Below, one piece after another: positions 9,039 to 19,154 of a stretch of 64,000 nucleotides of DNA. This DNA is from Prevotella communis (GTDB lineage Bacteria > Bacteroidota > Bacteroidia > Bacteroidales > Bacteroidaceae). Within the stretch, counting starts at the first letter, position 1; the number at the start of each line of letters is the position of its first letter. The DNA lies in contig NZ_CP091792.1 in assembly GCF_022024115.1 (NCBI RefSeq), forward strand, positions 1,674,001 to 1,738,000, read 5' to 3'. Position numbers and translations under genes: made by a program. The notes under the pieces were generated by a model that saw only the letters and a program-made list of their open reading frames with translations, searched no databases and had not been told where the DNA came from.

Positions 9039-10736
9039 ATGGCTACAGTTGACGACAAGAAAGTGATTTTCTCAATGGTTGGCGTAAGCAAGACCATTCA
9101 GCAAAATCAGAAACAAGTTCTTAAGAATATTTACCTCAGTTTCTTCTATGGTGCCAAGATTGGTATCATCGGTCTGAACGGTGCAGGTAAGTCCACATTG
9201 ATGAAAATCATTGCCGGACTGGACCAACAATATCAAGGCGACGTGGTATGGAGCCCCGGCTATAGCGTGGGCTACCTTCCACAGGAGCCACCTCTTAATG
9301 AAGAGAAGACCGTCAAGGAGAACGTGATGGAAGGCGTTCAGCATGTGTATGATGCATTGGCTGAATATGATGAGATTAATGTAAAGTTTGGTTTGCCGGA
9401 ATACTATGAGGATCCTGATAAGATGGAGAAACTGATGAACCGTCAGGCTGAACTGCAGGACATCATTGATGCTACCGATGCATGGAACATGGACTCTAAA
9501 CTGGACCGAGCCATGGCGGCACTTAACTGTCCTCCGGGCGATTGGAGCGTGAAGAATCTCTCTGGTGGTGAGCGTCGTCGTGTGGCGCTCTGCCGATTAC
9601 TCCTTCAGAAACCTGATGTGCTGCTCCTCGATGAGCCTACCAACCATCTGGATGCTGAGAGTATCGACTGGTTGGAGCAACATCTGCAGCAGTATGAGGG
9701 TACGGTGATTGCCGTGACGCACGACCGTTACTTCCTGGACGATGTGGCTGAGTGGATTCTGGAACTGGATCGTGGTGAGGGTATTCCCTGGAAAGGTAAC
9801 TACTCTTCATGGCTGGAACAGAAGAGTCAGCGTCTGGCGCTGGAAGAGAAGGCCGCCTCAAAGCGTCGCAAGACGTTGGAGCGCGAGCTGGAGTGGGTGC
9901 GTATGGCACCGAAGGCACGTCAGGCAAAGGGAAAAGCTCGTCTGAACTCATACGACAAGATGTTGAATGAGGAACAGAAACAGAAGGAGGAGAAGTTGGA
10001 GATCTATATCCCCAACGGACCACGTCTGGGTAATAAGGTTATTGAGGCTGTCCATGTGGCGAAGGCTTATGGTGACAAGACGCTGTTCAGCGACCTTAAC
10101 TTCAGTCTGCCACCTAATGGCATCGTTGGTGTTATCGGACCTAATGGTGCCGGTAAGACTACTTTGTTCCGTCTTATCATGGGCTTGGAACAGGCTGATG
10201 CTGGCACTTTTGAGGTTGGTGAGACTGTGAAACTGTCATACGTTGACCAGCAGCATAAGGATATCGACCCGGAGAAGAGTGTTTATCAGGTTGTGAGCCA
10301 AGGTAACGAAACAATACGCATGGGCGGACGCGACATTAATGTTCGAGCTTATCTGAGTCGTTTCAATTTTAGCGGTGCTGATCAGGAGAAGAAATGCGGG
10401 GTGCTCTCTGGTGGTGAGCGTAACCGTCTTCACCTGGCTATCGCTTTGAAGCAGGAGGGCAACGTCTTGCTTCTCGATGAGCCAACCAATGATATTGACG
10501 TGAACACGCTGCGTGCGCTGGAGGAAGGTCTTGAAGCCTTTGCCGGTTGTGCTGTCATCATCAGTCACGACCGTTGGTTCCTGGATCGTATCTGTACGCA
10601 TATCCTTGCTTACGAGGGCGATGGTAATGTCTTCTATTTTGAGGGTAACTACAGCGAATACGAAACGAATAAGGCTCAGCGCTTAGGACTGGAAGAGCCC
10701 AAACGTGTGCGCTATCGTAAGCTGATGGATGAATGA
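9039..10736 (+). CDS. ettA: ABC-F ATPase, energy-dependent translational throttle EttA
   Basis: 565 residues with two ABC ATPase cassettes and no membrane segment. Walker A motifs are GLNGAGKST (first) and GPNGAGKTT (second). Signature/Walker B pairs are LSGGERRRVALCRLLLQ...LLLDEPTNHLD and LSGGERNRLHLAIALKQ...LLLDEPTNDID. Between them is a charged linker (REWVRMAPKARQAKGKARLN-like), the P-site tRNA interaction motif region of EttA. EttA binds the ribosomal E site and gates entry into elongation according to ATP/ADP ratio. A strong terminator follows. Confidence 0.95.
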   Translation: MATVDDKKVIFSMVGVSKTIQQNQKQVLKNIYLSFFYGAKIGIIGLNGAGKSTLMKIIAGLDQQYQGDVVWSPGYSVGYLPQEPPLNEEKTVKENVMEGVQHVYDALAEYDEINVKFGLPEYYEDPDKMEKLMNRQAELQDIIDATDAWNMDSKLDRAMAALNCPPGDWSVKNLSGGERRRVALCRLLLQKPDVLLLDEPTNHLDAESIDWLEQHLQQYEGTVIAVTHDRYFLDDVAEWILELDRGEGIPWKGNYSSWLEQKSQRLALEEKAASKRRKTLERELEWVRMAPKARQAKGKARLNSYDKMLNEEQKQKEEKLEIYIPNGPRLGNKVIEAVHVAKAYGDKTLFSDLNFSLPPNGIVGVIGPNGAGKTTLFRLIMGLEQADAGTFEVGETVKLSYVDQQHKDIDPEKSVYQVVSQGNETIRMGGRDINVRAYLSRFNFSGADQEKKCGVLSGGERNRLHLAIALKQEGNVLLLDEPTNDIDVNTLRALEEGLEAFAGCAVIISHDRWFLDRICTHILAYEGDGNVFYFEGNYSEYETNKAQRLGLEEPKRVRYRKLMDE

Positions 10737-10757
10737 TATCTTGAATAAGATGATAAG

Positions 10758-10793
10758 AAAAGCCCTGACTAATTCAACTAAGTCAGGGCTTTT
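10758..10793. terminator. Bidirectional terminator between ettA and purM
   Basis: A perfect 13-bp stem: aaaagccctgact, a 10-nt loop, then agtcagggctttt. The A and T tracts on both sides let it serve both converging genes. Confidence 0.9.
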
Positions 10794-10824
10794 AATTTAT
10801 TGGTATTCTAAGATTCCAAACCTA

Positions 10825-11991
10825 TTAATATTCAAAGGTTCCGAACTCACTCTTAATCGTTAATGAGCGCTGTCCTTCTTCGATATGACCGATTACCTGT
10901 GCGTCGATATTGAATGACTTCGATATCTCGATAACTTTTTCTGCCATCTCAGGACGTACGTAGATTTCCATACGATGACCCATATTGAAGACCTGATACA
11001 TCTCCTTCCAATCGGTGCCAGAACATTCGTGGATAGCACGGAAGAGGGGAGGAACGGGGAACATATTGTCCTTGATGACACGGCAGTTGTCATTGACAAA
11101 ATGCAGAACCTTGGTCTGAGCACCACCAGTACAGTGTACCATACCGTGAATCTCGGGACGAATCTCATCCAGCAGACGCTTGATGACGGGTGCGTAGGTG
11201 CGGGTGGGAGAGAGAACCAGCTGACCAGCATCAACGGGAGAGCCTTCTACAGCATCAGTAAGTTTATACTTGCCGCTATATACCAAATCATTAGGAACGG
11301 CGTGGTCGAAACTCTCGGGATATTTCTCTGCCAGATATTTTGAGAATACATCATGGCGGGCTGAAGTCAGACCGTTACTGCCCATACCGCCATTGTAGCG
11401 TTTCTCGTATGTGGCCTGTCCAGTAGAAGAGAGACCAACGATAACATCGCCAGGACGGATATTGGCATTGTTGATGACATCGCTGCGCTTCATGCGACAG
11501 GTAACGGTAGAGTCAACGATAATGGTGCGAACAAGGTCGCCAACATCGGCTGTCTCACCACCAGTAGGATAGATACCGATACCCATCTCACGGAGTTCGC
11601 TGAGCAACTCATCCGTACCATTGATGATAGCCGAGATGACCTCACCGGGTACCAGCATCTTGTTACGTCCGATGGTAGAAGATACCAGGATATTGTCCAC
11701 GGCACCTACACAGAGCAGGTCGTCGGTATTCATCACGATGGCATCCTGCGCAATGCCTTTCCATACAGAGAGGTCGCCCGTCTCTTTCCAATACATGTAG
11801 GCCAACGACGATTTTGTGCCTGCACCGTCGGCATGCATGATGTTACAATACTCAGGGTCGCCCCCCAGGATATCAGGGATAATCTTACAGAAAGCCTGTG
11901 GATAGAGTCCCTTGTCAATGTTCTTGATGGCTGCGTGGACATCTTCCTTTGCGGCACTGACGCCACGCTGCATATAGCGGTTATTACTCAT
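10825..11991 (-). CDS. purM: Phosphoribosylformylglycinamidine cyclo-ligase (AIR synthase)
   Basis: 388 residues. It catalyses the ATP-dependent closure of FGAM to AIR in purine synthesis. Seen: YMQRGVSAAKEDVHAAIKNI, the HADGAGTKSSLAYMY segment, DAIVMNTDDLLCVGA, GGETADVGD and GMGSNGLTSARHDVF. It is the longer Bacteroidetes PurM type. It is the last gene of a minus-strand run, 44 nt after lemA, with no clear promoter in that gap, so probably cotranscribed. Confidence 0.94.
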   Translation of the reverse strand: MSNNRYMQRGVSAAKEDVHAAIKNIDKGLYPQAFCKIIPDILGGDPEYCNIMHADGAGTKSSLAYMYWKETGDLSVWKGIAQDAIVMNTDDLLCVGAVDNILVSSTIGRNKMLVPGEVISAIINGTDELLSELREMGIGIYPTGGETADVGDLVRTIIVDSTVTCRMKRSDVINNANIRPGDVIVGLSSTGQATYEKRYNGGMGSNGLTSARHDVFSKYLAEKYPESFDHAVPNDLVYSGKYKLTDAVEGSPVDAGQLVLSPTRTYAPVIKRLLDEIRPEIHGMVHCTGGAQTKVLHFVNDNCRVIKDNMFPVPPLFRAIHECSGTDWKEMYQVFNMGHRMEIYVRPEMAEKVIEISKSFNIDAQVIGHIEEGQRSLTIKSEFGTFEY

Positions 11992-12035
11992 AATTCCTTA
12001 TTGGTACAATTTCTTTTGAAGCGTACTTTGCTTGC

Positions 12036-12620
12036 TTAAAATTCAACTTTAGGAGCGTTCTCAGAACCTGCGGCAGCCTCGAACTTATCCATCTTCTCAA
12101 AACCAAAGATGCCAGCCAACAGGTTGCTGGGGAACTTGCGAATGGCGACATTATACGTTTGAACGGCCTTGTTGAAGTTGTTGCGCTCCACGTTGATACG
12201 GTTCTCTGTGCCCTCCAGTTGTACCTGCAGTTCACGGAAATTCTCGTTGGCCTTCAGGTCAGGATAAGCCTCACCGATAGCAATGAGTCGTCCCAGAGCA
12301 CTTGATAACTCGCCCTGAGCCTGCTGATATTCCTTGATATTCTCGGCATTCAGCGTGATGCTGGTAGCCTTTGAACGGGCGTTGACAACGCCTTCCAGAG
12401 TCTCTTTTTCATGAGAGGCATAGCCCTTTACTGTCTGAACCAGATTAGGAATCAGATCGGCACGACGCTGATAGGCCGACTGTACGTTGGCCAAAGCTGT
12501 TGTAGCTTCTTCCTCTACGCTAACCATTCCGTTGTAGGTACTCTTCACCCATCCAAAGAGAGCAATGGCGATCACTGCTATCACTGCTACAACGATTAAA
12601 ACAACATAACTTTTTTTCAT
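12036..12620 (-). CDS. lemA: LemA family membrane protein
   Basis: 194 residues. One N-terminal membrane anchor (YVVLIVVAVIAVIAIALFGW) is followed by the helical LemA domain with the conserved YNGMVSVEEEATTALANVQSAYQRRADLIPNLV type motif. The end FGFEKMDKFEAAAGSENAPKVEF is typical. The biochemical role of LemA is not settled. LemA genes are very often next to TPM-domain genes, as here (41 nt gap). Confidence 0.93.
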   Translation of the reverse strand: MKKSYVVLIVVAVIAVIAIALFGWVKSTYNGMVSVEEEATTALANVQSAYQRRADLIPNLVQTVKGYASHEKETLEGVVNARSKATSITLNAENIKEYQQAQGELSSALGRLIAIGEAYPDLKANENFRELQVQLEGTENRINVERNNFNKAVQTYNVAIRKFPSNLLAGIFGFEKMDKFEAAAGSENAPKVEF

Positions 12621-12661
12621 AACTTCTATTTGTTTTTTATGATTAATATCTTCTTGACTGA

Positions 12662-13927
12662 TTACCAGCTGGATGTGGCACCACCGCCACCACTGCTACC
12701 GCCGCTGAAGCCACCTCCGAAACTGCCTCCTCCAAAGCCACCTCCAAAGCCGCTACTGCGACCGCCGCCAGTACCGATAATAACGGGGCCGGTATAGTGG
12801 CTCTTCTCAACAAACGGGTTGGGGCGTAACATACCAAGGGCGTAAGCCATCAGGTTCCATCCTAAGCGGCTGGCCATCGCGTAATACATGATACCCCATC
12901 CGATTAGAATAACGAGATAGAGGAATGGCAACAGGGGAACATCCTCGTCATCACTGCTTGTGCTACTCTTTGGCGTGAGTTCCGCCATCTCTGGCAGTTC
13001 CTTGCCTTGCAGAGTGTTATAGATGGCATCAACCATATAGATGAGTCCGCTATCGGGTAATTCTGCTTTCATACTGGGTATGAGGTAGTGCTCCTGCAGT
13101 CGGAAACATTCTACGTCGGTCAGTTCGGCTTCCAGGGCTCTACCGGTCTGAGTGCGGAACTTATGATCATCGTAGGCTAGTACCATTACCAGTCCGTAGT
13201 CTTTCTTTCCTACTTTGTAAATATCAAAGATTTTTTGAGCAAAGCCTTCAATATCAGCACCTTCCACATGACTGACAACTGCAACGACAGATTCAATGCC
13301 CAGCGAGTCGTCCAACTGCTTGAGTTTGGCATCGAGGCGGCTGACCGTTTCCTGACTGATGATGCTGTCCGGATTAGAAACGTAACGTCTTCCGTCCTTC
13401 AGATGAGGCATCGGAATATCCTCTGCCCGCCAGTAATGCTCTGTCGTGTTGGAGTAAGATAAATAGTCTTCATCTTCTCCGATTTCATCTAAAGCGTGTG
13501 TGCATGCACCCAAAGAAACGATAGCGCCAATGACAATAAGTCCTTTCCAATAGATAGTCCACTTGCGGTTGTTTTTACCCTGAGCGTTCCACTCGTGTAT
13601 TATCTGACGGACCTCATTGGTATATTGTTTCTTTTCGTGCGTATATCTGCTTTGGTATTCTCTTCTAAGGGAAGTCGTGTTCTGACCCGTCAGTTTCTGA
13701 AAGATATTCTGCTTCGTTCTGAGTGCCTTCTTGTCTTCCTTATAGGATTGTTCCAAAGACTTTATCTGAATATTGTATTTCTGTGCACAGGCTTTCAGTT
13801 TATTCTTCTTATTCCTGATTAATGCCTGTCGTTCATTGTTGCTTGAACGCTCAGCATATAGTCCTCCGGCAATCAAGCTACCGAAGATAATGACGTAGAG
13901 GCTAAAAATCGTCCAGGCTGTTTCCAT
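12662..13927 (-). CDS. TPM-domain membrane protein (YgcG-like) with Gly/Ser-rich tail
   Basis: 421 residues. An N-terminal membrane helix is followed by a basic, coiled-coil-like segment (residues about 30-120) and a second helix (WKGLIVIGAIVSLGACTHAL). Then comes a TPM domain (VSRLDAKLKQLDDSLGIESVVAVV, KVGKKDYGLVMVLAYDDHKFRTQTGRALE) and a further helix (LLPFLYLVILIGWGIMYYAM). The last 35 residues are almost only Gly, Ser and Phe (GFGGGFGGGSFGGGFSGGS). TPM proteins are implicated in photosystem II repair in plants; the bacterial role is unknown. The pairing with lemA is conserved. Confidence 0.88.
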   Translation of the reverse strand: METAWTIFSLYVIIFGSLIAGGLYAERSSNNERQALIRNKKNKLKACAQKYNIQIKSLEQSYKEDKKALRTKQNIFQKLTGQNTTSLRREYQSRYTHEKKQYTNEVRQIIHEWNAQGKNNRKWTIYWKGLIVIGAIVSLGACTHALDEIGEDEDYLSYSNTTEHYWRAEDIPMPHLKDGRRYVSNPDSIISQETVSRLDAKLKQLDDSLGIESVVAVVSHVEGADIEGFAQKIFDIYKVGKKDYGLVMVLAYDDHKFRTQTGRALEAELTDVECFRLQEHYLIPSMKAELPDSGLIYMVDAIYNTLQGKELPEMAELTPKSSTSSDDEDVPLLPFLYLVILIGWGIMYYAMASRLGWNLMAYALGMLRPNPFVEKSHYTGPVIIGTGGGRSSGFGGGFGGGSFGGGFSGGSSGGGGATSSW

Positions 13928-13938
13928 CTTCCTATCAG

Positions 13939-14688
13939 TTATTTCTCTTTACCATTCCAGAACTCCCAAGAGGCAAAAGCCTGCAAAAGAAGCATTTCCA
14001 ATCCGTTTTTAACGCTAGCGCCTCGTTCTGCACCTTTTTTCATAAATAAGGTCTCGTCGGGATTATAGATAAGATCATAGAGGATGTTCTTTTCATCCAT
14101 TGATTCATAGGGCAGTTTCGGACATTCTTCAGTCTTGGGGAACATGCCTACTGGTGTACAGTTAACTATGACATTATATTCTTTGATGACCTCTGGTGTG
14201 ATATCTTCGTAGCAGATGGTGTCCGGACGTTGATAGCGGCTGACATAGACAGTCTCTAACCCCAATGACTGTAATCCATACGAGATGGCTTTTGAGGCAC
14301 CACCGGTACCCAATACCAACGCTTTCTTGTGGTAGGACTCCAGCATGGGCTCAATGCTCTGTGTAAATCCGATAACGTCAGAGTTAAAACCTTTCAGCTT
14401 GATGTCATTACCTTCATGTGTCACCCTTATCACGTTGACGGCACCGATAGCACGAGCTTCTGGACTGATCTGGTCCAAATACTCCATCACTTTCTGTTTG
14501 TAGGGAATCGTAACATTCAGTCCTTTGAGCTCAGGATTCTGGTCAAGCACTTCTGCAAGCGCTTCGATGGTTGGAATCTCAAAGTTCATGTACTTGGCAT
14601 TGATTCCCTCGTCAGCAAACTTTTGGTTAAAGTAATTGATTGAGAAAGAATGCCCCAATGGAAAACCTATAAGTCCATACTTGTCCAT
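13939..14688 (-). CDS. aroE: Shikimate dehydrogenase
   Basis: 249 residues. It reduces 3-dehydroshikimate with NADPH in aromatic amino acid synthesis. Motifs: YGLIGFPLGHSFSINYFN (shikimate-binding Ser pair), GLNVTIPYKQKVMEYLD (catalytic Lys), GTGGASKAISYGLQSLG (dinucleotide-binding loop), NCTPVGMFP and NGLEMLLLQAFASWEFW. Gaps to the neighbours are 11-12 nt, so it is inside the phoH-purM run. Confidence 0.96.
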   Translation of the reverse strand: MDKYGLIGFPLGHSFSINYFNQKFADEGINAKYMNFEIPTIEALAEVLDQNPELKGLNVTIPYKQKVMEYLDQISPEARAIGAVNVIRVTHEGNDIKLKGFNSDVIGFTQSIEPMLESYHKKALVLGTGGASKAISYGLQSLGLETVYVSRYQRPDTICYEDITPEVIKEYNVIVNCTPVGMFPKTEECPKLPYESMDEKNILYDLIYNPDETLFMKKGAERGASVKNGLEMLLLQAFASWEFWNGKEK

Positions 14689-14700
14689 AATGTCGGTTTA

Positions 14701-15450
14701 TTATTTAGTTGCGAAATACATCGTACATATTCCGAAAGTAAGGCGTTTGAATGTAGCCTCCTTAAAGCCTGCCTGACACAGAATCTGTTGCATTCTTTCG
14801 CCCTGGGGGAATGCTTCAATTGTCTTTGTCAGATATGAATAGGCGCTGGTGTCTTTTGAGATAAGGCGTCCGTAGACAGGTAACACCGTGTGAGAATAGA
14901 TATGGAAGAGTTGTTTCATAGGGAACGACACGGGAGTGGTCAGTTCTACGATGCTGAGATGTCCGCCAGGTTTTAATACGCGACACATCTCACTGAGTCC
15001 CTTGTCCAGATCAGCAAAATTGCGAATACCAAAAGCGGCTGTGACAGCATCAAAAGTATTGTCTTCAAAGCTCAAATGCAGACAATCCTCCTTTGCAAAT
15101 GAGATAGTGTCCTGCAAACCAAGAATATTCACTTTTTTCCTGCCAATCTCCATCATACCCTCGCTGATGTCGGCACCTATCAGTTTCCTGGGATGCAACA
15201 TCTGAGCCGATAAAATAGCAAAGTCCCCTGTACCCGTAGCTATGTCGAGCATAGTCTGGGGTGCAAAGGGAGCTAACTGCTTGATGGCCTTTTTGCGCCA
15301 TCCCTTGTCTATATCCCAAGAAAGCCGGTGATTGAGCGCATCGTAGGTGGGAGCGATGTTATCAAACATCTGCTCCACCTGCTGTGCCTTCTCACCCTCG
15401 TGGTAGGGTTTTATCTCTTCCTGTTTATACATTATCTTGTTTTCAGCCAT
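14701..15450 (-). CDS. menG: Demethylmenaquinone methyltransferase
   Basis: 249 residues, class I SAM methyltransferase of the UbiE/MenG type. Seen: [20 protein letters not shown], the SAM-binding segment [34 protein letters not shown] and [15 protein letters not shown]. It performs the last step of menaquinone synthesis, which fits the anaerobic electron transport chain served by the nuo operon here. The start overlaps the 3' end of purC by 19 nt, pointing to translational coupling. Confidence 0.95.
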   Translation of the reverse strand: MAENKIMYKQEEIKPYHEGEKAQQVEQMFDNIAPTYDALNHRLSWDIDKGWRKKAIKQLAPFAPQTMLDIATGTGDFAILSAQMLHPRKLIGADISEGMMEIGRKKVNILGLQDTISFAKEDCLHLSFEDNTFDAVTAAFGIRNFADLDKGLSEMCRVLKPGGHLSIVELTTPVSFPMKQLFHIYSHTVLPVYGRLISKDTSAYSYLTKTIEAFPQGERMQQILCQAGFKEATFKRLTFGICTMYFATK

Positions 15451-16379
15451 TCGCTGACGTTACGCTCAATACGTGCGGCGATATCTCCTTCCTCAGCAGC
15501 CTTGTCGAACTTGGTGCCGGTGATGTGCTCATAGAGTTCAATGTAACGCTCTGATACGCTCTCTGCATACTCGTCAGTAATCTCAGGCATAGTTTGTCCA
15601 GGCTCGTTCATGAAGTTGTGCTCAATAAGCCACTGGCGAACAAACTCCTTAGAGAGCTGTTTCTGTGGCTCGCCCTTGGCGAGTTTCTCCTCATAACCAT
15701 CAGCATAGAAGTAGCGTGATGAATCTGGTGTATGAATCTCGTCAATGAGGTATACCTTTCCGTCGCGCTTTCCAAACTCATACTTGGTATCAACAAGAAT
15801 CAGACCGCGTTTAGCTGCAATCTCCTGTCCACGAGCGAAAATCTTACGTGTATAGTCCTCCATGATTGCATAATCTTCTGCAGAAACGATACCCTGTGCG
15901 ATAATCTCTTCCTTGGAGATATTCATGTCGTGACCTTCGTCAGCTTTCGTTGTAGGTGTGATAATTGGCTCTGGGAAACGCTCGTTCTCGCGCATGCCAT
16001 CGGGCAGTTTAACACCACACAACTCACGACATCCGTTCTTGTATTCGCGCCATGCAGAACCTGTAAGGATTGAACGGATAATCATTTCAACACGAAAGCC
16101 CTCGCATTTCAGTCCCACGGTAACCATAGGATCGGGGGTAGCCAGTTTCCAGTTGGGACAGATGTCAGTAGTTGCATCCAGGAACTGTGCTGCAATTTGG
16201 TTCAATACCTGTCCCTTGAAGGGGATTCCCTTGGGTAGCACCACATCGAATGCTGAGATACGGTCTGTGGCAACCATCACCATCAGATCGTCATTGATGT
16301 TGTACACGTCACGGACTTTACCGTGGTAAACACTCTTCTGTCCTTCGAAGTTGAAGTCAGTCTTTGTTAATGCTTTCAT
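15432..16379 (-). CDS. purC: SAICAR synthase
   Basis: 315 residues. It joins CAIR and aspartate with ATP to make SAICAR. Motifs: [70 protein letters not shown] and [19 protein letters not shown]. This is the longer PurC subtype that also carries a C-terminal extension ending in [11 protein letters not shown]. It overlaps phoH upstream by 23 nt and menG downstream by 19 nt. Confidence 0.96.
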   Translation of the reverse strand: MKALTKTDFNFEGQKSVYHGKVRDVYNINDDLMVMVATDRISAFDVVLPKGIPFKGQVLNQIAAQFLDATTDICPNWKLATPDPMVTVGLKCEGFRVEMIIRSILTGSAWREYKNGCRELCGVKLPDGMRENERFPEPIITPTTKADEGHDMNISKEEIIAQGIVSAEDYAIMEDYTRKIFARGQEIAAKRGLILVDTKYEFGKRDGKVYLIDEIHTPDSSRYFYADGYEEKLAKGEPQKQLSKEFVRQWLIEHNFMNEPGQTMPEITDEYAESVSERYIELYEHITGTKFDKAAEEGDIAARIERNVSEWLKTR

Positions 16380-17328
16380 TGTTGTTTTTATATTCTTTAT
16401 CGAAATTCTCGTATGCGTTGACGATGCGTGTCACCAGTTTATGGCGTACAATGTCCTTGCCGTTCAGGTTGACAACGCCGATGCCCTCTACATTATTCAA
16501 AATGTGCAGGGCTTCTATGAGTCCGCTTTTCTGTGAGTGGGGAAGGTCAATTTGAGTCATGTCGCCCGTAATAATCATCTTGGTGTTCCATCCCATGCGC
16601 GTCAGGAACATCCGAATCTGGGCGGGGGTTGTGTTTTGTGCTTCATCGAGAATCACCACAGCATCACTCAGCGTGCGTCCACGCATGAATGCCAGCGGTG
16701 CAATCTGTATGACATGCTTCTCCATCATGTCCTGAAGCTTTACCTGTGGTATCATATCCTCGAGCGCATCGTAGAGCGGTTGCAGATAGGGGTCAATCTT
16801 GTCCTTCATATCGCCAGGCAGGAATCCCAGTTTTTCACCAGCTTCTACGGCAGGTCTGCTCAAGATAATCTTTTTTGCTGTCTTTTCCTTTAGCGCCTTG
16901 ACAGCCAAAGCTATGGACAGATAAGTCTTACCTGTTCCGGCAGGACCTACGGCAAACACCATGTCATTATTCTGATAGGCATCTACAAGTCGCTGCTGAT
17001 TCTCGCTCCGGGCCTTGATGGGACGTCCGGCAATAGAATATACTATCACCCCTTCAGGCACATCATCGCGCGTGCGCTTACCTTTTATTATATCAAGGAT
17101 GTCTTCTTCGCTGATAGAATTGAATTTTACGATATGCTGGCGCATCTTCTCCGTGCTTTCCTCGAAAGCAGCCATCTGTTCTTCGTCGCCCATAATACGT
17201 ATCACATTATCACGAGCCACGATGCGAAGTTTCGGATATAATGCGCGCAACATCTGCAGGTGCGCATTTCCAACCCCATAAAACATTACTGGGTCTACAT
17301 CTTCTATGACTATATGCTTCTCTATCAA
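16357..17328 (-). CDS. phoH: PhoH-like ATPase
   Basis: 323 residues. The P-loop is [20 protein letters not shown], preceded by the usual [20 protein letters not shown] segment and followed by [51 protein letters not shown] and [11 protein letters not shown]. PhoH proteins are RNA-associated ATPases, often linked to RNA processing, but the exact function is unresolved. It is the first gene of the run down to purM and has its own -7 box 36 nt upstream. Confidence 0.94.
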   Translation of the reverse strand: MIEKHIVIEDVDPVMFYGVGNAHLQMLRALYPKLRIVARDNVIRIMGDEEQMAAFEESTEKMRQHIVKFNSISEEDILDIIKGKRTRDDVPEGVIVYSIAGRPIKARSENQQRLVDAYQNNDMVFAVGPAGTGKTYLSIALAVKALKEKTAKKIILSRPAVEAGEKLGFLPGDMKDKIDPYLQPLYDALEDMIPQVKLQDMMEKHVIQIAPLAFMRGRTLSDAVVILDEAQNTTPAQIRMFLTRMGWNTKMIITGDMTQIDLPHSQKSGLIEALHILNNVEGIGVVNLNGKDIVRHKLVTRIVNAYENFDKEYKNNNESINKD

Positions 17329-17363
17329 AACGCTAATCTGAATATGTATTTACTGAAATCGAG

Positions 17364-17373
17364 TGCAAAGATA
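17364..17373 (-). promoter_or_regulatory. -7 promoter box of the phoH-purM run
   Basis: Minus-strand TATCTTTGCA. It is the only clear consensus box between dnaB and purM, so it probably drives all seven genes. Confidence 0.75.
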
Positions 17374-17419
17374 CAACAATTTTTTGTAACCTTAAAGTAA
17401 ATGACTGCACTTTTTATTT

Positions 17420-18976
17420 CTAAAATGGCATTGGCTCGTTGGATGGTGGTGGGATTGGCATTCCTCCGCCAAAGGAGTCAAAATCGTTGGGTAGGGGAGC
17501 GCCATTGTCGTCACCATTAACCTTTGAACTTAGAATCTCGCCACCTGACTGTGGACTCATAGGACCTAACCGGCCGTCCTCAGGATTCTCGAATCGGGTA
17601 TATTCACCGCGGAAAGTCAGAAGTACATCACCTGTAGCACCTTTACGGTGTTTGGCAATGATAATCTCAGCCATACCGTGCAGGTCGCGTCCCTTATCAT
17701 CCTGGAAAATATGGTAGTATTCAGGACGGTGTACGAAAAGTACCATATCGGCATCCTGCTCAATAGCACCTGACTCACGCAAGTCGCTCAACTGTGGTCG
17801 TTTACCTTCAAGACCTTCACGGCTCTCTACACCACGGTTCAACTGTGACAGTGCTAGGATGGGGATGTCCAGCTCCTTTGCCAGACCTTTCAGAGAACGA
17901 CTGATCGTTGACACCTCTTCCTGACGACTGGAGAAACGCATACCGTTGGCATTCATCAGCTGCAGGTAGTCAATCATGATAATCTTTACGCCGTGTTCAC
18001 GTACCAGACGCCGGGCTTTTGTACGTAACTCAAAAACCGACAGACCGGGTGTGTCATCAACATAGATAGGTGCACCCAGCAGATTATTGATTCGCTTATC
18101 GAGTCGGTCCCACTCGTCGGGCTGCAACTGTCCGTTCAGAATCTTCTTACCTGATACTTCGCAGACATTAGACAGCAGTCGGTTCACCAGCTGCTGGTTC
18201 GACATTTCCAATGAGAAGAAAGCTAGAGGAACCTGGTAGTCAGCTGCGATATTCTTAGCCATAGACAGTGCAAAAGCTGTCTTACCCATGGCAGGTCGTC
18301 CGGCAATAATCACCAAGTCTGAAGGTTGCCATCCGCTGGTTTTGTCATCCAGGCCATGATAACCTGTTGGAATACCCGTAAGACCATCCTTGTTCTTGGC
18401 AGCATCCTGAATCACCTTGACAGCCTGCGCAATAACAGGGTCAATCTGCGTGTAGTCTTTCTTCATGTTTTTCTGCGACAACTCGAAGAGAGAACCCTCA
18501 GCATGCTGCATCAAGTCATCAACATTGACCGTCTCGTCGAATGCCTTCGTCTCAATGTCGCTGGCAAATTGTATTAACTGTCTGGCAAGTGATTTTTGGG
18601 CAATGATTCGTGCATGATACTCCACATGGGCCGAAGAAGCAACACGTGAAGATATCTCGGCAATATAGGCAGGTCCGCCGACTTCCTCCAGTTGTCCGGT
18701 GTGTGCCAACTGATCGGCTACGGTGAGTACGTCGACTGGCTGTTCATTCATTGACAAATGCTGGATAGCCTCGTAGATAATCCTATTGCGTGGTTCGTAG
18801 AAACTCTCAGGTTTCAGTATCTCACATACTACGGAATAGGCGTCCTTGTCTACAAGAAGGGCACCTAATACGGCACGCTCTACATCAAGAGCTTGCGGTT
18901 GCAAATGAGCGTATGTATTGTCTACAGGTTGTTGTTGACGACTTTGTCTGCGTCGTGGCGTATTTTGTTCTGCCAT
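17420..18976 (-). CDS. dnaB: Replicative DNA helicase DnaB
   Basis: 518 residues. The N-terminal DnaB domain (PQALDVERAVLGALLVDKDAY) is followed by the RecA-like helicase: Walker A GRPAMGKTAFALSMAKNIA, Walker B region IIMIDYLQLM, LSQLNRGVESR and SDLRESGAIEQDADMVLFVHR. It unwinds DNA at the fork and recruits primase. The tail is Pro/Asn-rich (PIPPPSNEPMPF). It has its own promoter 21 nt upstream. No intein is visible. Confidence 0.97.
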   Translation of the reverse strand: MAEQNTPRRRQSRQQQPVDNTYAHLQPQALDVERAVLGALLVDKDAYSVVCEILKPESFYEPRNRIIYEAIQHLSMNEQPVDVLTVADQLAHTGQLEEVGGPAYIAEISSRVASSAHVEYHARIIAQKSLARQLIQFASDIETKAFDETVNVDDLMQHAEGSLFELSQKNMKKDYTQIDPVIAQAVKVIQDAAKNKDGLTGIPTGYHGLDDKTSGWQPSDLVIIAGRPAMGKTAFALSMAKNIAADYQVPLAFFSLEMSNQQLVNRLLSNVCEVSGKKILNGQLQPDEWDRLDKRINNLLGAPIYVDDTPGLSVFELRTKARRLVREHGVKIIMIDYLQLMNANGMRFSSRQEEVSTISRSLKGLAKELDIPILALSQLNRGVESREGLEGKRPQLSDLRESGAIEQDADMVLFVHRPEYYHIFQDDKGRDLHGMAEIIIAKHRKGATGDVLLTFRGEYTRFENPEDGRLGPMSPQSGGEILSSKVNGDDNGAPLPNDFDSFGGGMPIPPPSNEPMPF

Positions 18977-18996
18977 ATCTATTGATAAATTTGGAG

Positions 18997-19006
18997 TGCA
19001 AAGATA
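18997..19006 (-). promoter_or_regulatory. -7 promoter box of dnaB
   Basis: Minus-strand TATCTTTGCA, exact consensus. Confidence 0.75.
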
Positions 19007-19154
19007 CGAATTTTTTGTAAAGTGAGATAATTCGGATACGTTAAAGAATATAAAGATTTTATGGTGTAAGAAAAATATATAAGTGTAGATTAAACTTTTA
19101 TAACAGACCTACGTCATATCATCAGTTGGAAAAATAATTAAAAACAAAAATATA

